NCBI RefSeq assembly: GCF_016864555.1
Contig: NZ_CP044011.1
Location: 3,677,501 to 3,741,500, forward strand
Length of the DNA stretch: 64,000 nucleotides
Source of the DNA: Sinorhizobium sp. BG8
Lineage (GTDB): Bacteria > Pseudomonadota > Alphaproteobacteria > Rhizobiales > Rhizobiaceae
Direction of reading: 5' to 3'
Shown here: one piece after another, positions 1-7,887 of the stretch
Numbering within the stretch: position 1 is the stretch's first letter
Layout: each line of letters starts with the position of its first letter
Position numbers and translations under genes: made by a program
The notes under the pieces: generated by a model
The model's input: the letters and a program-made list of their open reading frames with translations, nothing else
Database searches by the model: none
What the model was told of the DNA's origin: nothing

Positions 1-825
1 TCTTCTCGTACGGACCGAGATTCATGCCGTTCTTTTCCTGCCTGAGATAGTAGGAAGAGTCGACGTCACGCATCAGTGGCAGCTTGTGACCGACCTCGCG
101 CGACCATGCGGCGAGCTCGGGGATCTCCTCGAACAGGATGTACTGGTGGCTCATCACCATCATCGGCACGTCGCGGCCGAACATCTTGCCGACTTCCTTG
201 GCGTAGTAGCCGGCGGCATTCACCACGTATTCGCAGCGAATGTCGCCCTGAGACGTCGAGATCACCCATTCCTCGTTCTCGCGGCGCGCGCCCGTGACGG
301 GACAGAAGCGAATGACCTTGGCGCCCATGTCGCGCGCACCCTTGGCAAGCGCCTGGGTCAGCTGCGCAGGATCGATATCGCCGTCATAGGGATCGTAGAG
401 CGCGCCGGTGAGATCATGCGTTTCGAGGAACGGGTACCTGGTCCGTATCTCGTCCGGCGAGAGAATGTCGAGATCCATGCCCTGGTAGCGCCCCATGCCG
501 ACGACGCGCTTGAACTCCTGCAGCCGCTCCTTGGAATGCCCAAGGCGGACCGAACCGGTGACGTGATAGTTCATGGGATAGTCGACCAGCGCGCCGAGGT
601 CGCGATACAGCGAAGCCGAGTATCGCTGCATGTTCATGATGGACCAGGAGGATGAAAAGGTAGGGACGTTTCCGGCCGCGTGCCAGGTCGAACCGGCGGT
701 CAACTCGTTCTTCTCGAGCAACACGCAGTCGGTCCAGCCGGCCTTGGCCAAGTGATAGAGCGCGGAAGCGCCGACGGCGCCGCCCCGATGATGACAACAC
801 GTGCGTGCGACGGCAGTTCGGACAT
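1..825 (-). pseudogene. FAD-dependent dimethylglycine/sarcosine dehydrogenase-like gene, partial and frameshifted
   Basis: Partial gene whose 3' end runs off the left edge. The product resembles the dimethylglycine/sarcosine dehydrogenase group: a DAO-type FAD domain, usually followed by a folate-binding GcvT domain that would lie outside the window. Such enzymes oxidatively demethylate N-methylglycines. The ATG at 823-825 follows a GGGAG Shine-Dalgarno. The N-terminal FAD motif is visible but the frame breaks inside it: residues 1-15 (ending VVIIGA) are in one frame, and AVGASALYHLAK, LLEKNELTAGSTWHAAG and the rest, open to base 1, are in another. One extra C on the top strand near 781-784 restores GAGAVG and the whole frame. 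A one-base sequence error therefore seems likelier than decay. It is divergent from the LysR-type gene at 937. Confidence 0.75.
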
Positions 826-900
826 GCTTCTCCCTTTCATTGCAGAGGATTTGTCGCAGTCAATTTGACCATCATCAAGCGACGGGAATTCGCTTTATTG

Positions 901-915
901 ATCGAAAAATTCGAT
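901..915. promoter_or_regulatory. Inverted repeat, candidate LysR operator
   Basis: Arms ATCGAA and TTCGAT flank a three-base centre in the 111-base gap between the divergent FAD dehydrogenase and LysR-type genes, just upstream of the regulator's Shine-Dalgarno. LysR proteins usually bind such dyads between themselves and a divergent target, so autoregulation plus control of the dehydrogenase is a reasonable inference. No binding data are implied. Confidence 0.4.
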
Positions 916-936
916 TAGAGTGCTGAGGAACTTCTC

Positions 937-1839
937 GTGCGCCGGGAAGACCTCGGGATATGGAACCGCATGCAGATCGAATTGGTCGAGACCTATCTGG
1001 ACCTCATGGAGACCCGCAGCTTCAATCGCACGGCGGAGCGGCTCAACCTGACCCAGTCCACCGTCTCCCATCGCGTCAAATCGCTTGAATCGGTACTCGG
1101 GCGACCGCTCTTCACCCGCAACAAGGGCGGTACCCAGCCGACCGTCGCGGGGCTCCGGTTCCACGACCACGCCAAGGCCCTGCAGCACCAGTGGCACGAG
1201 GCCGCACGCGCAGTGGAAACGGCGGGTGCTTACGAGCGCTCCATGCGGCTCGGCCTGCAGCACGACCTTGCCGCCCACTTTGCAGGAGATTGGCTCGCCG
1301 CCGTCAGGCGCGAGCTCCCGGCCACCTCCATCTATGTCGAGGTCGACTACTCGATCCAGATGAACCGCGATCTGGCCGCGGGCGATCTCGATCTCGCGAT
1401 CCTCTACACGCCGCACTACCTGCCTGATCTCTACTACGAGCAGATCGGGGAGGTTCGCTACGTGCTGGTCAGCAACAAGGTCGACACGGTGGCGGAGATC
1501 CGCCCCGAAGACTACATACAGGCAGTCTACTCTCCCGCTTTCGACCGGTTGCATCGCCAGGCCTATCCCCAGCTGTCCTCGGCCCCGATCGCCAGCGGTG
1601 AGACGACGGCGATCCTGGCGTTGATGACAAAGCTCGGCGGCTCCGCCTTCATCATGGAACAGGACGCCCAACGGCTCATCGACGCGGGCACGGTCCGCCG
1701 CGTGCAAGACGCCTCCCCCCTTCTGCAGGCGGTCTACGCGGCAGTGAACGTGCGAACGCGACACGCCCATCAGCATCGCAAGATCATCACCGGTCTCCAG
1801 AGCCTGCTCGCGGCGGCAGCCAATCAGCAGTCGGATTGA
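937..1839 (+). CDS. LysR family transcriptional regulator
   Basis: LysR-type DNA-binding regulator of 300 residues, normal for the family. The winged helix-turn-helix covers about residues 12-72 (SFNRTAERLNLTQSTVSHRV is the recognition region), followed by a co-inducer domain of the periplasmic-binding fold. The GTG at 937 has a GAGGAA Shine-Dalgarno at 924-929 with good spacing. An in-frame ATG at 970 starts exactly at the conserved domain but lacks a ribosome site, so either start is possible. The gene is divergent from the FAD dehydrogenase and probably controls it in response to its substrate; the inducer cannot be read from sequence. Confidence 0.9.
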   Translation: MRREDLGIWNRMQIELVETYLDLMETRSFNRTAERLNLTQSTVSHRVKSLESVLGRPLFTRNKGGTQPTVAGLRFHDHAKALQHQWHEAARAVETAGAYERSMRLGLQHDLAAHFAGDWLAAVRRELPATSIYVEVDYSIQMNRDLAAGDLDLAILYTPHYLPDLYYEQIGEVRYVLVSNKVDTVAEIRPEDYIQAVYSPAFDRLHRQAYPQLSSAPIASGETTAILALMTKLGGSAFIMEQDAQRLIDAGTVRRVQDASPLLQAVYAAVNVRTRHAHQHRKIITGLQSLLAAAANQQSD

Positions 1840-2196
1840 CTGACCGGCGGCTGCCCACGAAAAGCCTTTCGATCAGTCGATGCGAGGGACGCCGGAACAG
1901 ATTGGGGGCAATTCTGCGGCAATGCAAAGCCGGATGCATTCCGCCACCCGTTGCGTTAGAGTGAACCAGAGGGACGGGTTCTGCGAATGAACTCCACCCG
2001 GGCTCAGCGTCATGGCGGAAGGATAGCCGAGCCCATGCCTCGCTCGATGCCAGCAGTTGCGATCCAGACTTCAAGCTACATGAGGTTTCGATGCCGACGC
2101 ACAGGGGACGAATGACGGGCGAGGCAAGACGGCAGCAGTACTGCCTCTGCGGTCCCGTGCCTAACCTGCGATTGATCTCACAGCAGTCGCCACTGC
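1840..2196. other. Intergenic stretch without a recognised gene
   Basis: About 380 bases lie between the LysR stop and the membrane protein start at 2224. Reading both strands shows only short open frames with no family signature or good ribosome site. No convincing terminator or operator was seen. Confidence 0.5.
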
Positions 2197-2223
2197 TTGA
2201 AAACCGTTTCCGGACATCTGCGC

Positions 2224-3231
2224 ATGCGTGATCAGTCGGGTTGGAGCAGCGCCAGTTTCGCCAACATTCTGCGTGTCACACTCGGCCTCGTTGCCGGTGT
2301 CACCTTCATCTACCTCGTCATGCGCAATGTGCATATTGCCGAGGTCGGGACCCTTCTCGCCGATGCGGCCATCGCCCCCCTGGTGATCGCCATCCTCGCT
2401 TATGTCGCGGACTTCCTGCTTCGGGCCGCCCGCTTCTGGGCGATGCTGCTCGCCACCACCGGACGACGGATCCCGTTGCGTCCCACCATTGGGCCTTTCA
2501 TCGCCAGTTTCGGGGTGAGCGACGTCCTACCCTTGCGCGTTGGCGACGGCTTCCGGGTGCTCTGGTTCAATCGCCAGTTCGGCATTCCCGCCGGCACCGT
2601 CATCGGCACTATGATCGTCGAGCGCATCCTCGACCTGGTCACGATCGTTATCCTTGGCGGCATTTCGCTGGCTTTCGTCGTCTCGTCGGCGCCTCCCGCG
2701 CTCGTCTGGAATTTCCAGCTCGTGCTCGGCATCGCGATCGCCGGCGGGCTCGTGCTGCTTTTTGCTCCCGCTCTGCTGTGCCGGGTGATGGACCGGCTCT
2801 TCGGCCACATCAAGCTCGCACCCGTCGTCATGGTGATCTCGGCGCTCCATGCCACGTCGGAGGCCGTCATCAAGATCGGCTCCTGGCATCGGGTCGTCTG
2901 GCTGACTGCCCTTTCCCTGGCGCTGTGGCTTCTGGAGAGCGTCGTGCTGATCGGCGCCTGGGTCAGCCTCGGCGGATCGCTTGACGAGCTCCTGAAGCCG
3001 TTTCTTGCCTTCGTTTTCAGCACCCTGGGCACGCTGGTACCCAGTCTCCCCGGTCACTTCGGCTCTTTCGAGTTCTTCGGAATACAGGCCTTCGCACTGA
3101 GCGGGGTAGACACCACGACCGCGGCCGCCGTCATCCTCCTCGCACACATCATCCTGTGGGCGCCGACGGCGCTGTTCGGTATATTGTGGCTGCTGGCGGG
3201 CGCTGCGAGCAAAGTGCACCACACCGCGTGA
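2224..3231 (+). CDS. Flippase-like integral membrane protein (AglD/UPF0104, LPG-synthase TM family)
   Basis: Polytopic membrane protein of about 335 residues of the lysylphosphatidylglycerol-synthase transmembrane / AglD family (PF03706 type). It has roughly eight hydrophobic segments, a conserved loop with PLRVGDGFRVLWF near residue 100, and a PGHFGSFEFFG segment near residue 280, both typical of the family. Members accompany polyprenyl-linked glycosylation loci and are suspected lipid-linked sugar flippases or GT helpers; the biochemical role is not settled. The ATG at 2224 has a weak CCGGA site; a TTG at 2197 is an in-frame alternative. It converges, seven bases apart, with the sugar epimerase of the neighbouring minus-strand operon and probably serves the same pathway. 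Confidence 0.8.
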   Translation: MRDQSGWSSASFANILRVTLGLVAGVTFIYLVMRNVHIAEVGTLLADAAIAPLVIAILAYVADFLLRAARFWAMLLATTGRRIPLRPTIGPFIASFGVSDVLPLRVGDGFRVLWFNRQFGIPAGTVIGTMIVERILDLVTIVILGGISLAFVVSSAPPALVWNFQLVLGIAIAGGLVLLFAPALLCRVMDRLFGHIKLAPVVMVISALHATSEAVIKIGSWHRVVWLTALSLALWLLESVVLIGAWVSLGGSLDELLKPFLAFVFSTLGTLVPSLPGHFGSFEFFGIQAFALSGVDTTTAAAVILLAHIILWAPTALFGILWLLAGAASKVHHTA

Positions 3232-3238
3232 AGCATCC

Positions 3239-4264
3239 TCACGACAGACGCTTGACCACCTTCAGCACGCGCTGCTTCAGCGGCGAGCGGTGTGGCGATC
3301 CTTCCGGAGACTGCCCGCCCGCGGCATGCACGCAATACCAGTCGTAGCTCTCGCTCAGCATGTCGGCGTTCGACCATCGTGGCTTCCACCCCATTTCCAG
3401 AAGCGGAGCGACGTCGAAATGACACTCGCGGTGATAGGTCAGGTAGTGCCAGGGAACGAGCGGCGAAAGCCGCATGTGATAGAGCAGACGCAGGGCGTTG
3501 ACCGCGAGGATCGGCGGAAGGCCGACCACCCGTGACGTGCTTCCCGCATGGACGATCAGTTCCTCGAGGTCCCCGGCAAGCGTTCCGAAGCGATCTGTAC
3601 CGACGTTGTAGGTACCCGGGCGCTTCGCATCGAGGGCGAGCATGTAGAAATCCATCAGATCATAGGCGTGCACGAACTGCATGCGATGGTGGCCGTCGCC
3701 GATAACATAGACGTTGCGGTTTTCCCGTATCCATTCGAAGAGCACCTGGAAGATGCCAAGCCGTCCCGCACCGAGTGTCGCGCGCGGCCTGATCGTCGTT
3801 AGCGGAAGACCGGCGTCGTCGCAGACGCGCTTCATCAGTTCCTCGCCCGCGAGCTTCGATCGCCCATAGGGCTCGACGGGTCGCAAGGGGGTGGAAGCGG
3901 TGATCGCTCCGCGTGGCGGGATGCCGTAGACCGCTGTCGTGCTGAGATGGACCACTGCGCCGACCCTCGCCCTCGCCGCCTCCTCGGCGACGATGCGCGT
4001 GCCTTCGACATTGACCTCCCAGTAGCGTCTGCCCGCCCCTGTCTGCGCGACCAGTGCGGCGTTGTGGTGGACGACGTCCACCTCCCGCATGGCGCGAGCA
4101 ACTCCTTCGCGGTCGAGAACGCTGCTTTCGACGAACTCGATATCGGGCGGGCGCGAAGGATCGGACCAAACGTCGAGGAGCCGTACCTCTTCTCCCCGCT
4201 CGCGCAGGCGGCGGGCGATCAGGTTGCCGATAAATCCGGAGCCGCCGGTGATGAGATGTCGCAT
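3239..4264 (-). CDS. NAD-dependent epimerase/dehydratase family protein
   Basis: Extended short-chain dehydrogenase of about 341 residues. The NAD-binding GGSGFIG lies at residues 7-13, the catalytic Tyr133-x3-Lys137 pair follows in EPYGRSK, and the Ser/Thr partner is in HLSTTAVYG near 108. The start is at 4264, where the Rossmann fold begins; an upstream in-frame extension lacks homology. Last gene of the minus-strand run from 10991. In that context it may catalyse the reductive half of a sugar epimerisation on a polyprenyl-linked pentose, as DprE2 does in mycobacteria, with the upstream flavoenzyme doing the oxidation. That role is inference; a nucleotide-sugar epimerase is the alternative. 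Confidence 0.85.
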   Translation of the reverse strand: MRHLITGGSGFIGNLIARRLRERGEEVRLLDVWSDPSRPPDIEFVESSVLDREGVARAMREVDVVHHNAALVAQTGAGRRYWEVNVEGTRIVAEEAARARVGAVVHLSTTAVYGIPPRGAITASTPLRPVEPYGRSKLAGEELMKRVCDDAGLPLTTIRPRATLGAGRLGIFQVLFEWIRENRNVYVIGDGHHRMQFVHAYDLMDFYMLALDAKRPGTYNVGTDRFGTLAGDLEELIVHAGSTSRVVGLPPILAVNALRLLYHMRLSPLVPWHYLTYHRECHFDVAPLLEMGWKPRWSNADMLSESYDWYCVHAAGGQSPEGSPHRSPLKQRVLKVVKRLS

Positions 4265-4301
4265 AGGCAGAACGTCCTGGGGTAAATTACGCCGCGGCCG
4301 G

Positions 4302-5754
4302 TCAGAGAAAGCGCTTCTCGATGGCATGAGACACGTTGCGATGCGTAATCGCCATGACCGTACCCTGAGGGTTCACGGTGGTCGGTCCGCACAGCACCGA
4401 GGCATCGGCGATGTAGAGGCCTTCGACGCCGCGGAGCCGGCCATAGGAGTCCGTCGCGCACTTCGCCTCGTCCTCTCCCATGGGGCAGGACGAGAAGACA
4501 TGGACCGACGTCACGCTGCCGTCGTCTCCGCGGAAAACATCAGGAAGCCTTCGCACGTCGTCGACAGAGCGAAGCACGGGATATCCCGCAACGCTCGGAT
4601 AGACGGCCACGGCCCCGGCCGCAAGGAGCGCCTCCGCCAGCAGTTTCAGCCCCCTCGCGAAGAGCCTCAGATCCGCGTCGCTGTGGTGCACGCGCACAAG
4701 CGGATCATGGAAGAAAGGCAGGTTCCGGACGCTTGCCGTCCCGCCCGTCGTCTGCACGTAGTAGATTCCCATGCGCCGCCAGTGGCTCTCCACGCGCCCG
4801 ATGTGATCCGGGTGATTTGCCAAAGCGAGTTTCAGCATCGGCCGCTTGCTGATCGAGCAGCCCATCCCGATCTCGGGCTCGAACTCCTTGATCTGGTGAA
4901 CGGGATCGAGGTCGGCGGGGTCGTTCACGTCCTCCGCGAACTCGGCGACCAGCTTCAGCATGGGATGGAAGCGCAGCGAATTGCCGATGTTCCTGGTGAA
5001 GCCGGAGCGCCTGAGCAATGCCGGGGTCTGGACCGCTCCGCAGGAGACGAAGACCTGGTCGGCGACGATCTCGACCGGCCGTGCCGCGCCCCATTCGCCG
5101 CGTACCGTCCGAAGACATGCCATTTGCCCCCATCCGGCGGATACGGCTGACGAAGGTGTTGACCATCAACCGGCCGCCCATGCCGAGATAGTGCGGCACG
5201 AAGGTTTCGGACATGGACTGCTTTCCGCCCTGCGTGGTGCTGTCACCATAGTGGTAGAGCCTTGGGGCCTCGATCGCCCGCCAGCCGAGATTTTCGGCAC
5301 CGTCCCGCAACTTGGTGGAAACGAGTGGCGCCTCGCCCGGCAGGTACTCGACGCGGGCTATCTTTTCGCAGGCCTCGAAGTGCGGGATCAGCCGGTCATG
5401 GCTCAAGTTGCGGACCCCGAAGTTGTCCCGCCATTTTTCCAGGATGAATTCCGGAGTGCGGTGGTAGAGCCCCCGGTTGATCTCGCTGCCGCCCCCCACG
5501 CATCGCCCCTCGACATAGGCAACTTTCGTCGAGCCGAGCGCCAGGCAGATGCCGGCGTTCCGGTACTTCTGCAGGATCTCGTCCTTCGAGAAATGGGGCG
5601 CCGAATGGATCGGCAGGTGTCGCCCTTCTTCGAGCATAAGCACGGACTTCCCGGCCTCAGCACAGAGTCCGGCCGTCACTGCGCCTCCGGGGCCCGATCC
5701 GATCACGACGATGTCGGCCGAGAGCTTTCCGGCCGCAGGCTCAGTGCTGTTCAT
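4302..5754 (-). pseudogene. GMC family FAD oxidoreductase, reading frame broken
   Basis: FAD-dependent GMC (glucose-methanol-choline) oxidoreductase. The ADP-binding motif GSGPGG is at residues 19-24, the second GMC segment (RCVGGGSEINRG) is present, and the C-terminal domain ends with GLYIADASVLCGPTTVNPQG, typical of the family. As given, the N-terminal frame (from 5754) and C-terminal frame (to 4302) differ, with the break between about 5085 and 5140. Adding one base near 5132-5137 and one to the C run at 5089-5092 gives a continuous protein joining RIRRDGGKWHVFG to AARPVEIVADQVF, so two single-base errors may explain it. Its start overlaps the upstream small gene by 14 bases, suggesting coupled translation. 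It may oxidise a lipid-linked sugar hydroxyl (inference). Confidence 0.8.
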
Positions 5755-6124
5755 CACGGCTGCCAAGATCATAGTCCTGTTCATAGAGTTCGGAATAGAG
5801 CCCGAAGATCGTGAAGGTCTTGTAGAACCCCGCGAAGGATTGCCGAAACTTCAGCCGCGATGCCTGCCAGCGGGCAATCTGGTCGGTGCGGCGCTGGAGA
5901 CTAAGCCGGTGAAACGGCTGGCCGGCCGTCGGATAGGACCATGCATCGAAAGCCAGTGTGAGGACATGGAACGCCACGCGCAGGTAGTCCGGCATCTTTG
6001 CCTGCGTCTCGATGAGGAATTTCGAAACCGTGGCGGTGTGATCCCGCCATTCCGGCGGGCCCCCTTCCTGGCTGATAATGGCCTCGGCGATGGCGCCGAC
6101 ACATTTCTCGAAATCTGCGAGCAT
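5741..6124 (-). CDS. Small hypothetical protein preceding a GMC oxidoreductase
   Basis: A 127-residue soluble protein without a signal peptide or catalytic motif I can name. It has an aromatic-rich helical pattern (MPDYLRVAFHVLTLAFDAW at about 45-63, FAGFYKTFTIFGLYSELYEQDYD near the C-terminus). Comparable small proteins sit next to, or fused to, the N-terminus of bacterial GMC oxidoreductases, and here it overlaps that gene by 14 bases, so a small subunit or assembly partner is the best guess. The ATG at 6124 has a GGAAG Shine-Dalgarno. The function is otherwise unknown. Confidence 0.7.
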   Translation of the reverse strand: MLADFEKCVGAIAEAIISQEGGPPEWRDHTATVSKFLIETQAKMPDYLRVAFHVLTLAFDAWSYPTAGQPFHRLSLQRRTDQIARWQASRLKFRQSFAGFYKTFTIFGLYSELYEQDYDLGSRDEQH

Positions 6125-6160
6125 GGACTTCCAATGAACTTGATGCCGCCCGCGCTCTCG

Positions 6161-6841
6161 TCAGCGCACGACAGGCTGGAAAAGGGCCTCGTGATAGGAA
6201 CGAAATGTGTTGCACCGGGGATCGGGATGGCGGGACCGGATGAGCGCCGGCATGCCAATGCGGTTTGCCGCCGCCCAGTCCCTGTCGAAACGGTCACCGA
6301 TCATGAGCCCGCGACCAGCCTCGAGGCCGGTCGCGGACAGTATCTTGCGAAGCCCCGTCGGATCGGGTTTCAGGCGGCGCACGTCGTCGTCGGCCGCCGT
6401 CACCACCAGGTCCGCCTCAAGCGCCAGCGCTCTGAGCTTGTCGACAGCCGCGTAGTCGGAGAAGACTGCAATCGTTCGCCCGGACCGCCTCAATGCCTCG
6501 AACAGTCCGGAGACGCCGGCATAACGGCATGCCCCGAGATACTCGAGCGGCCGCTGCTCGATCCACTCCCGCACCAGCCCCCGGACCTCGTCGGTCGAAC
6601 AGCCGCAACGCAATGCCGTTTCCTCGAACTGCCGGTTTATGAAATCCGTGGCAGTCCCTGCCATCTCCTCCCGGCACTGCCGGAAGACACGCAGGATGTT
6701 AAGCGTCCTGAGAGTCCTCGAGCGGACGGCACCGTGCAGCAGGCTCATCGCCATGCGGGCGCGAAGGCGCTTTTGATCATAGAGCGTGCCATCGAGATCG
6801 AACACCACAAGGGCGATGTCATTCCATGCGAGAGGCTGCAT
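6161..6841 (-). CDS. HAD family hydrolase (phosphatase)
   Basis: Haloacid-dehalogenase superfamily phosphatase of 226 residues. Motif I FDLDGTLYD supplies nucleophile Asp15 and Asp17; motif II is the Ser in AVFSDY, motif III the Lys in RLKPDP, and motif IV GDRFDRD. A helical cap sits between motifs I and II. Its ATG shares one base with the stop of the upstream prenyltransferase gene (TGATG), so the two are translationally coupled. A phosphatase is the step expected after a prenyltransferase that makes polyprenyl-phosphoryl-pentose 5-phosphate, which supports that role here; the substrate itself is inferred. Confidence 0.88.
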   Translation of the reverse strand: MQPLAWNDIALVVFDLDGTLYDQKRLRARMAMSLLHGAVRSRTLRTLNILRVFRQCREEMAGTATDFINRQFEETALRCGCSTDEVRGLVREWIEQRPLEYLGACRYAGVSGLFEALRRSGRTIAVFSDYAAVDKLRALALEADLVVTAADDDVRRLKPDPTGLRKILSATGLEAGRGLMIGDRFDRDWAAANRIGMPALIRSRHPDPRCNTFRSYHEALFQPVVR

Positions 6842-7848
6842 CAGTTGTTCGGCTTCATCATATCGGCTGGCACGAAGCTTGGTTCGAAGATCACGTAGAG
6901 CAGTGGAAGATCCACGAAGGACAGGAACAGCAGCGAGACCACGACCATGACAAGGGACGCGATCAGCCGCTTCGACCTGAACATCCTCTCGGGCCGCTGA
7001 GCGATGGAATTCTTCAGCAGAGACAACCAGAGATAGGACGAGAACAGGATCGCGATGAAGGGCAGCGCCAGAATGTACTCGAAGCGGTACCGCGTCAGGA
7101 ACACGGCGATGAAGAACGCCGACATCATCGCATAGAGGAAGCAGGAAACCGTCAGGCTCTCCGCGGTATAGTAGCGGAAGGAGCGGCGGTAACGGTGGAG
7201 CAGGTCGGCGCCGCCGGCACCGGTGATATCGCGGTATTCGGAAAGCCGCTTGGCGGCCATCAGGAATGCGCCGCCCGTCCAGTATGCGAGCAGCAGGCTC
7301 GACGGCGGCAGTGTCGTGGGATCGACCATCGTCCAGCCGAGCGTCAACCGGATCGGATTGTTCACGGATTCCGAGATCACGTCCAGGTAGGGCCGGTCCT
7401 TCGAACGCAGGGGCTGGACGTTGTAGACCAGCCCGGACAGCAGAAACAGAACCGACGTGTAGAAGAACAGCGTTCCCACGCTGTAGGCGAGAACGAGGCC
7501 AACCACCGCGAAGATCGCATATTCGAGATAGACGAGTTGCGGCGAGAAGGACCATTGGACGGCGCTTCGCTTCGATTTGGTGGGGTGGAAGGCGTCGAAT
7601 TCGCGGTCGAGCCACTCGTTGATCACGTAGTTGGCAGAGGCGATCGCGATCGCGCTCATGAAGCCGATGAAGACAAGCGCGGCCGTGAACTCCACGGACG
7701 GCTCGCGCACGGCATAGGCGATGACGATGCCCGGTATGATGAACACATGCTTGGTCATGTGATCGAGCCGGGCTATGGCCAGGTATTCTTTAAAGGACGC
7801 GCGGTGCGTGGTCATTGTGGCAGCCGGCTGATATCCATTGTCAAGCAT
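6841..7848 (-). CDS. UbiA family prenyltransferase, decaprenyl-phosphate phosphoribosyltransferase-like
   Basis: Polytopic membrane prenyltransferase of 335 residues. The first Asp-rich motif, NYVINEWLDREFD, is at 73-85, and the second region, RSKDRPYLDVISE, is at 148-160. The N-x3-N-E-x2-D pattern with a following FHPTKSKR resembles the enzymes that transfer phosphoribose from PRPP to polyprenyl phosphate (mycobacterial Rv3806c; NoeC of Azorhizobium, needed for Nod-factor arabinosylation) more than UbiA or MenA. The start is ATG 7848; ATG 7815 is an alternative. It is followed by the coupled HAD phosphatase, and GMC and epimerase genes complete a possible polyprenyl-phosphoryl-pentose pathway. 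Confidence 0.82.
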   Translation of the reverse strand: MLDNGYQPAATMTTHRASFKEYLAIARLDHMTKHVFIIPGIVIAYAVREPSVEFTAALVFIGFMSAIAIASANYVINEWLDREFDAFHPTKSKRSAVQWSFSPQLVYLEYAIFAVVGLVLAYSVGTLFFYTSVLFLLSGLVYNVQPLRSKDRPYLDVISESVNNPIRLTLGWTMVDPTTLPPSSLLLAYWTGGAFLMAAKRLSEYRDITGAGGADLLHRYRRSFRYYTAESLTVSCFLYAMMSAFFIAVFLTRYRFEYILALPFIAILFSSYLWLSLLKNSIAQRPERMFRSKRLIASLVMVVVSLLFLSFVDLPLLYVIFEPSFVPADMMKPNN

Positions 7849-7887
7849 GTTCCTGCTTTCCTTTCATCCGACAATCGCGGCATCGTC

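Noticed and set aside
1787-2074. Minus-strand 95-codon frame after the LysR gene
   Set aside because: No homology signal or ribosome site; overlaps the LysR 3' end.
6161-7615. 484-codon minus-strand frame suggesting a longer HAD protein
   Set aside because: Only the part from 6841 has HAD motifs; the upstream part is out of frame with the prenyltransferase gene it overlaps.
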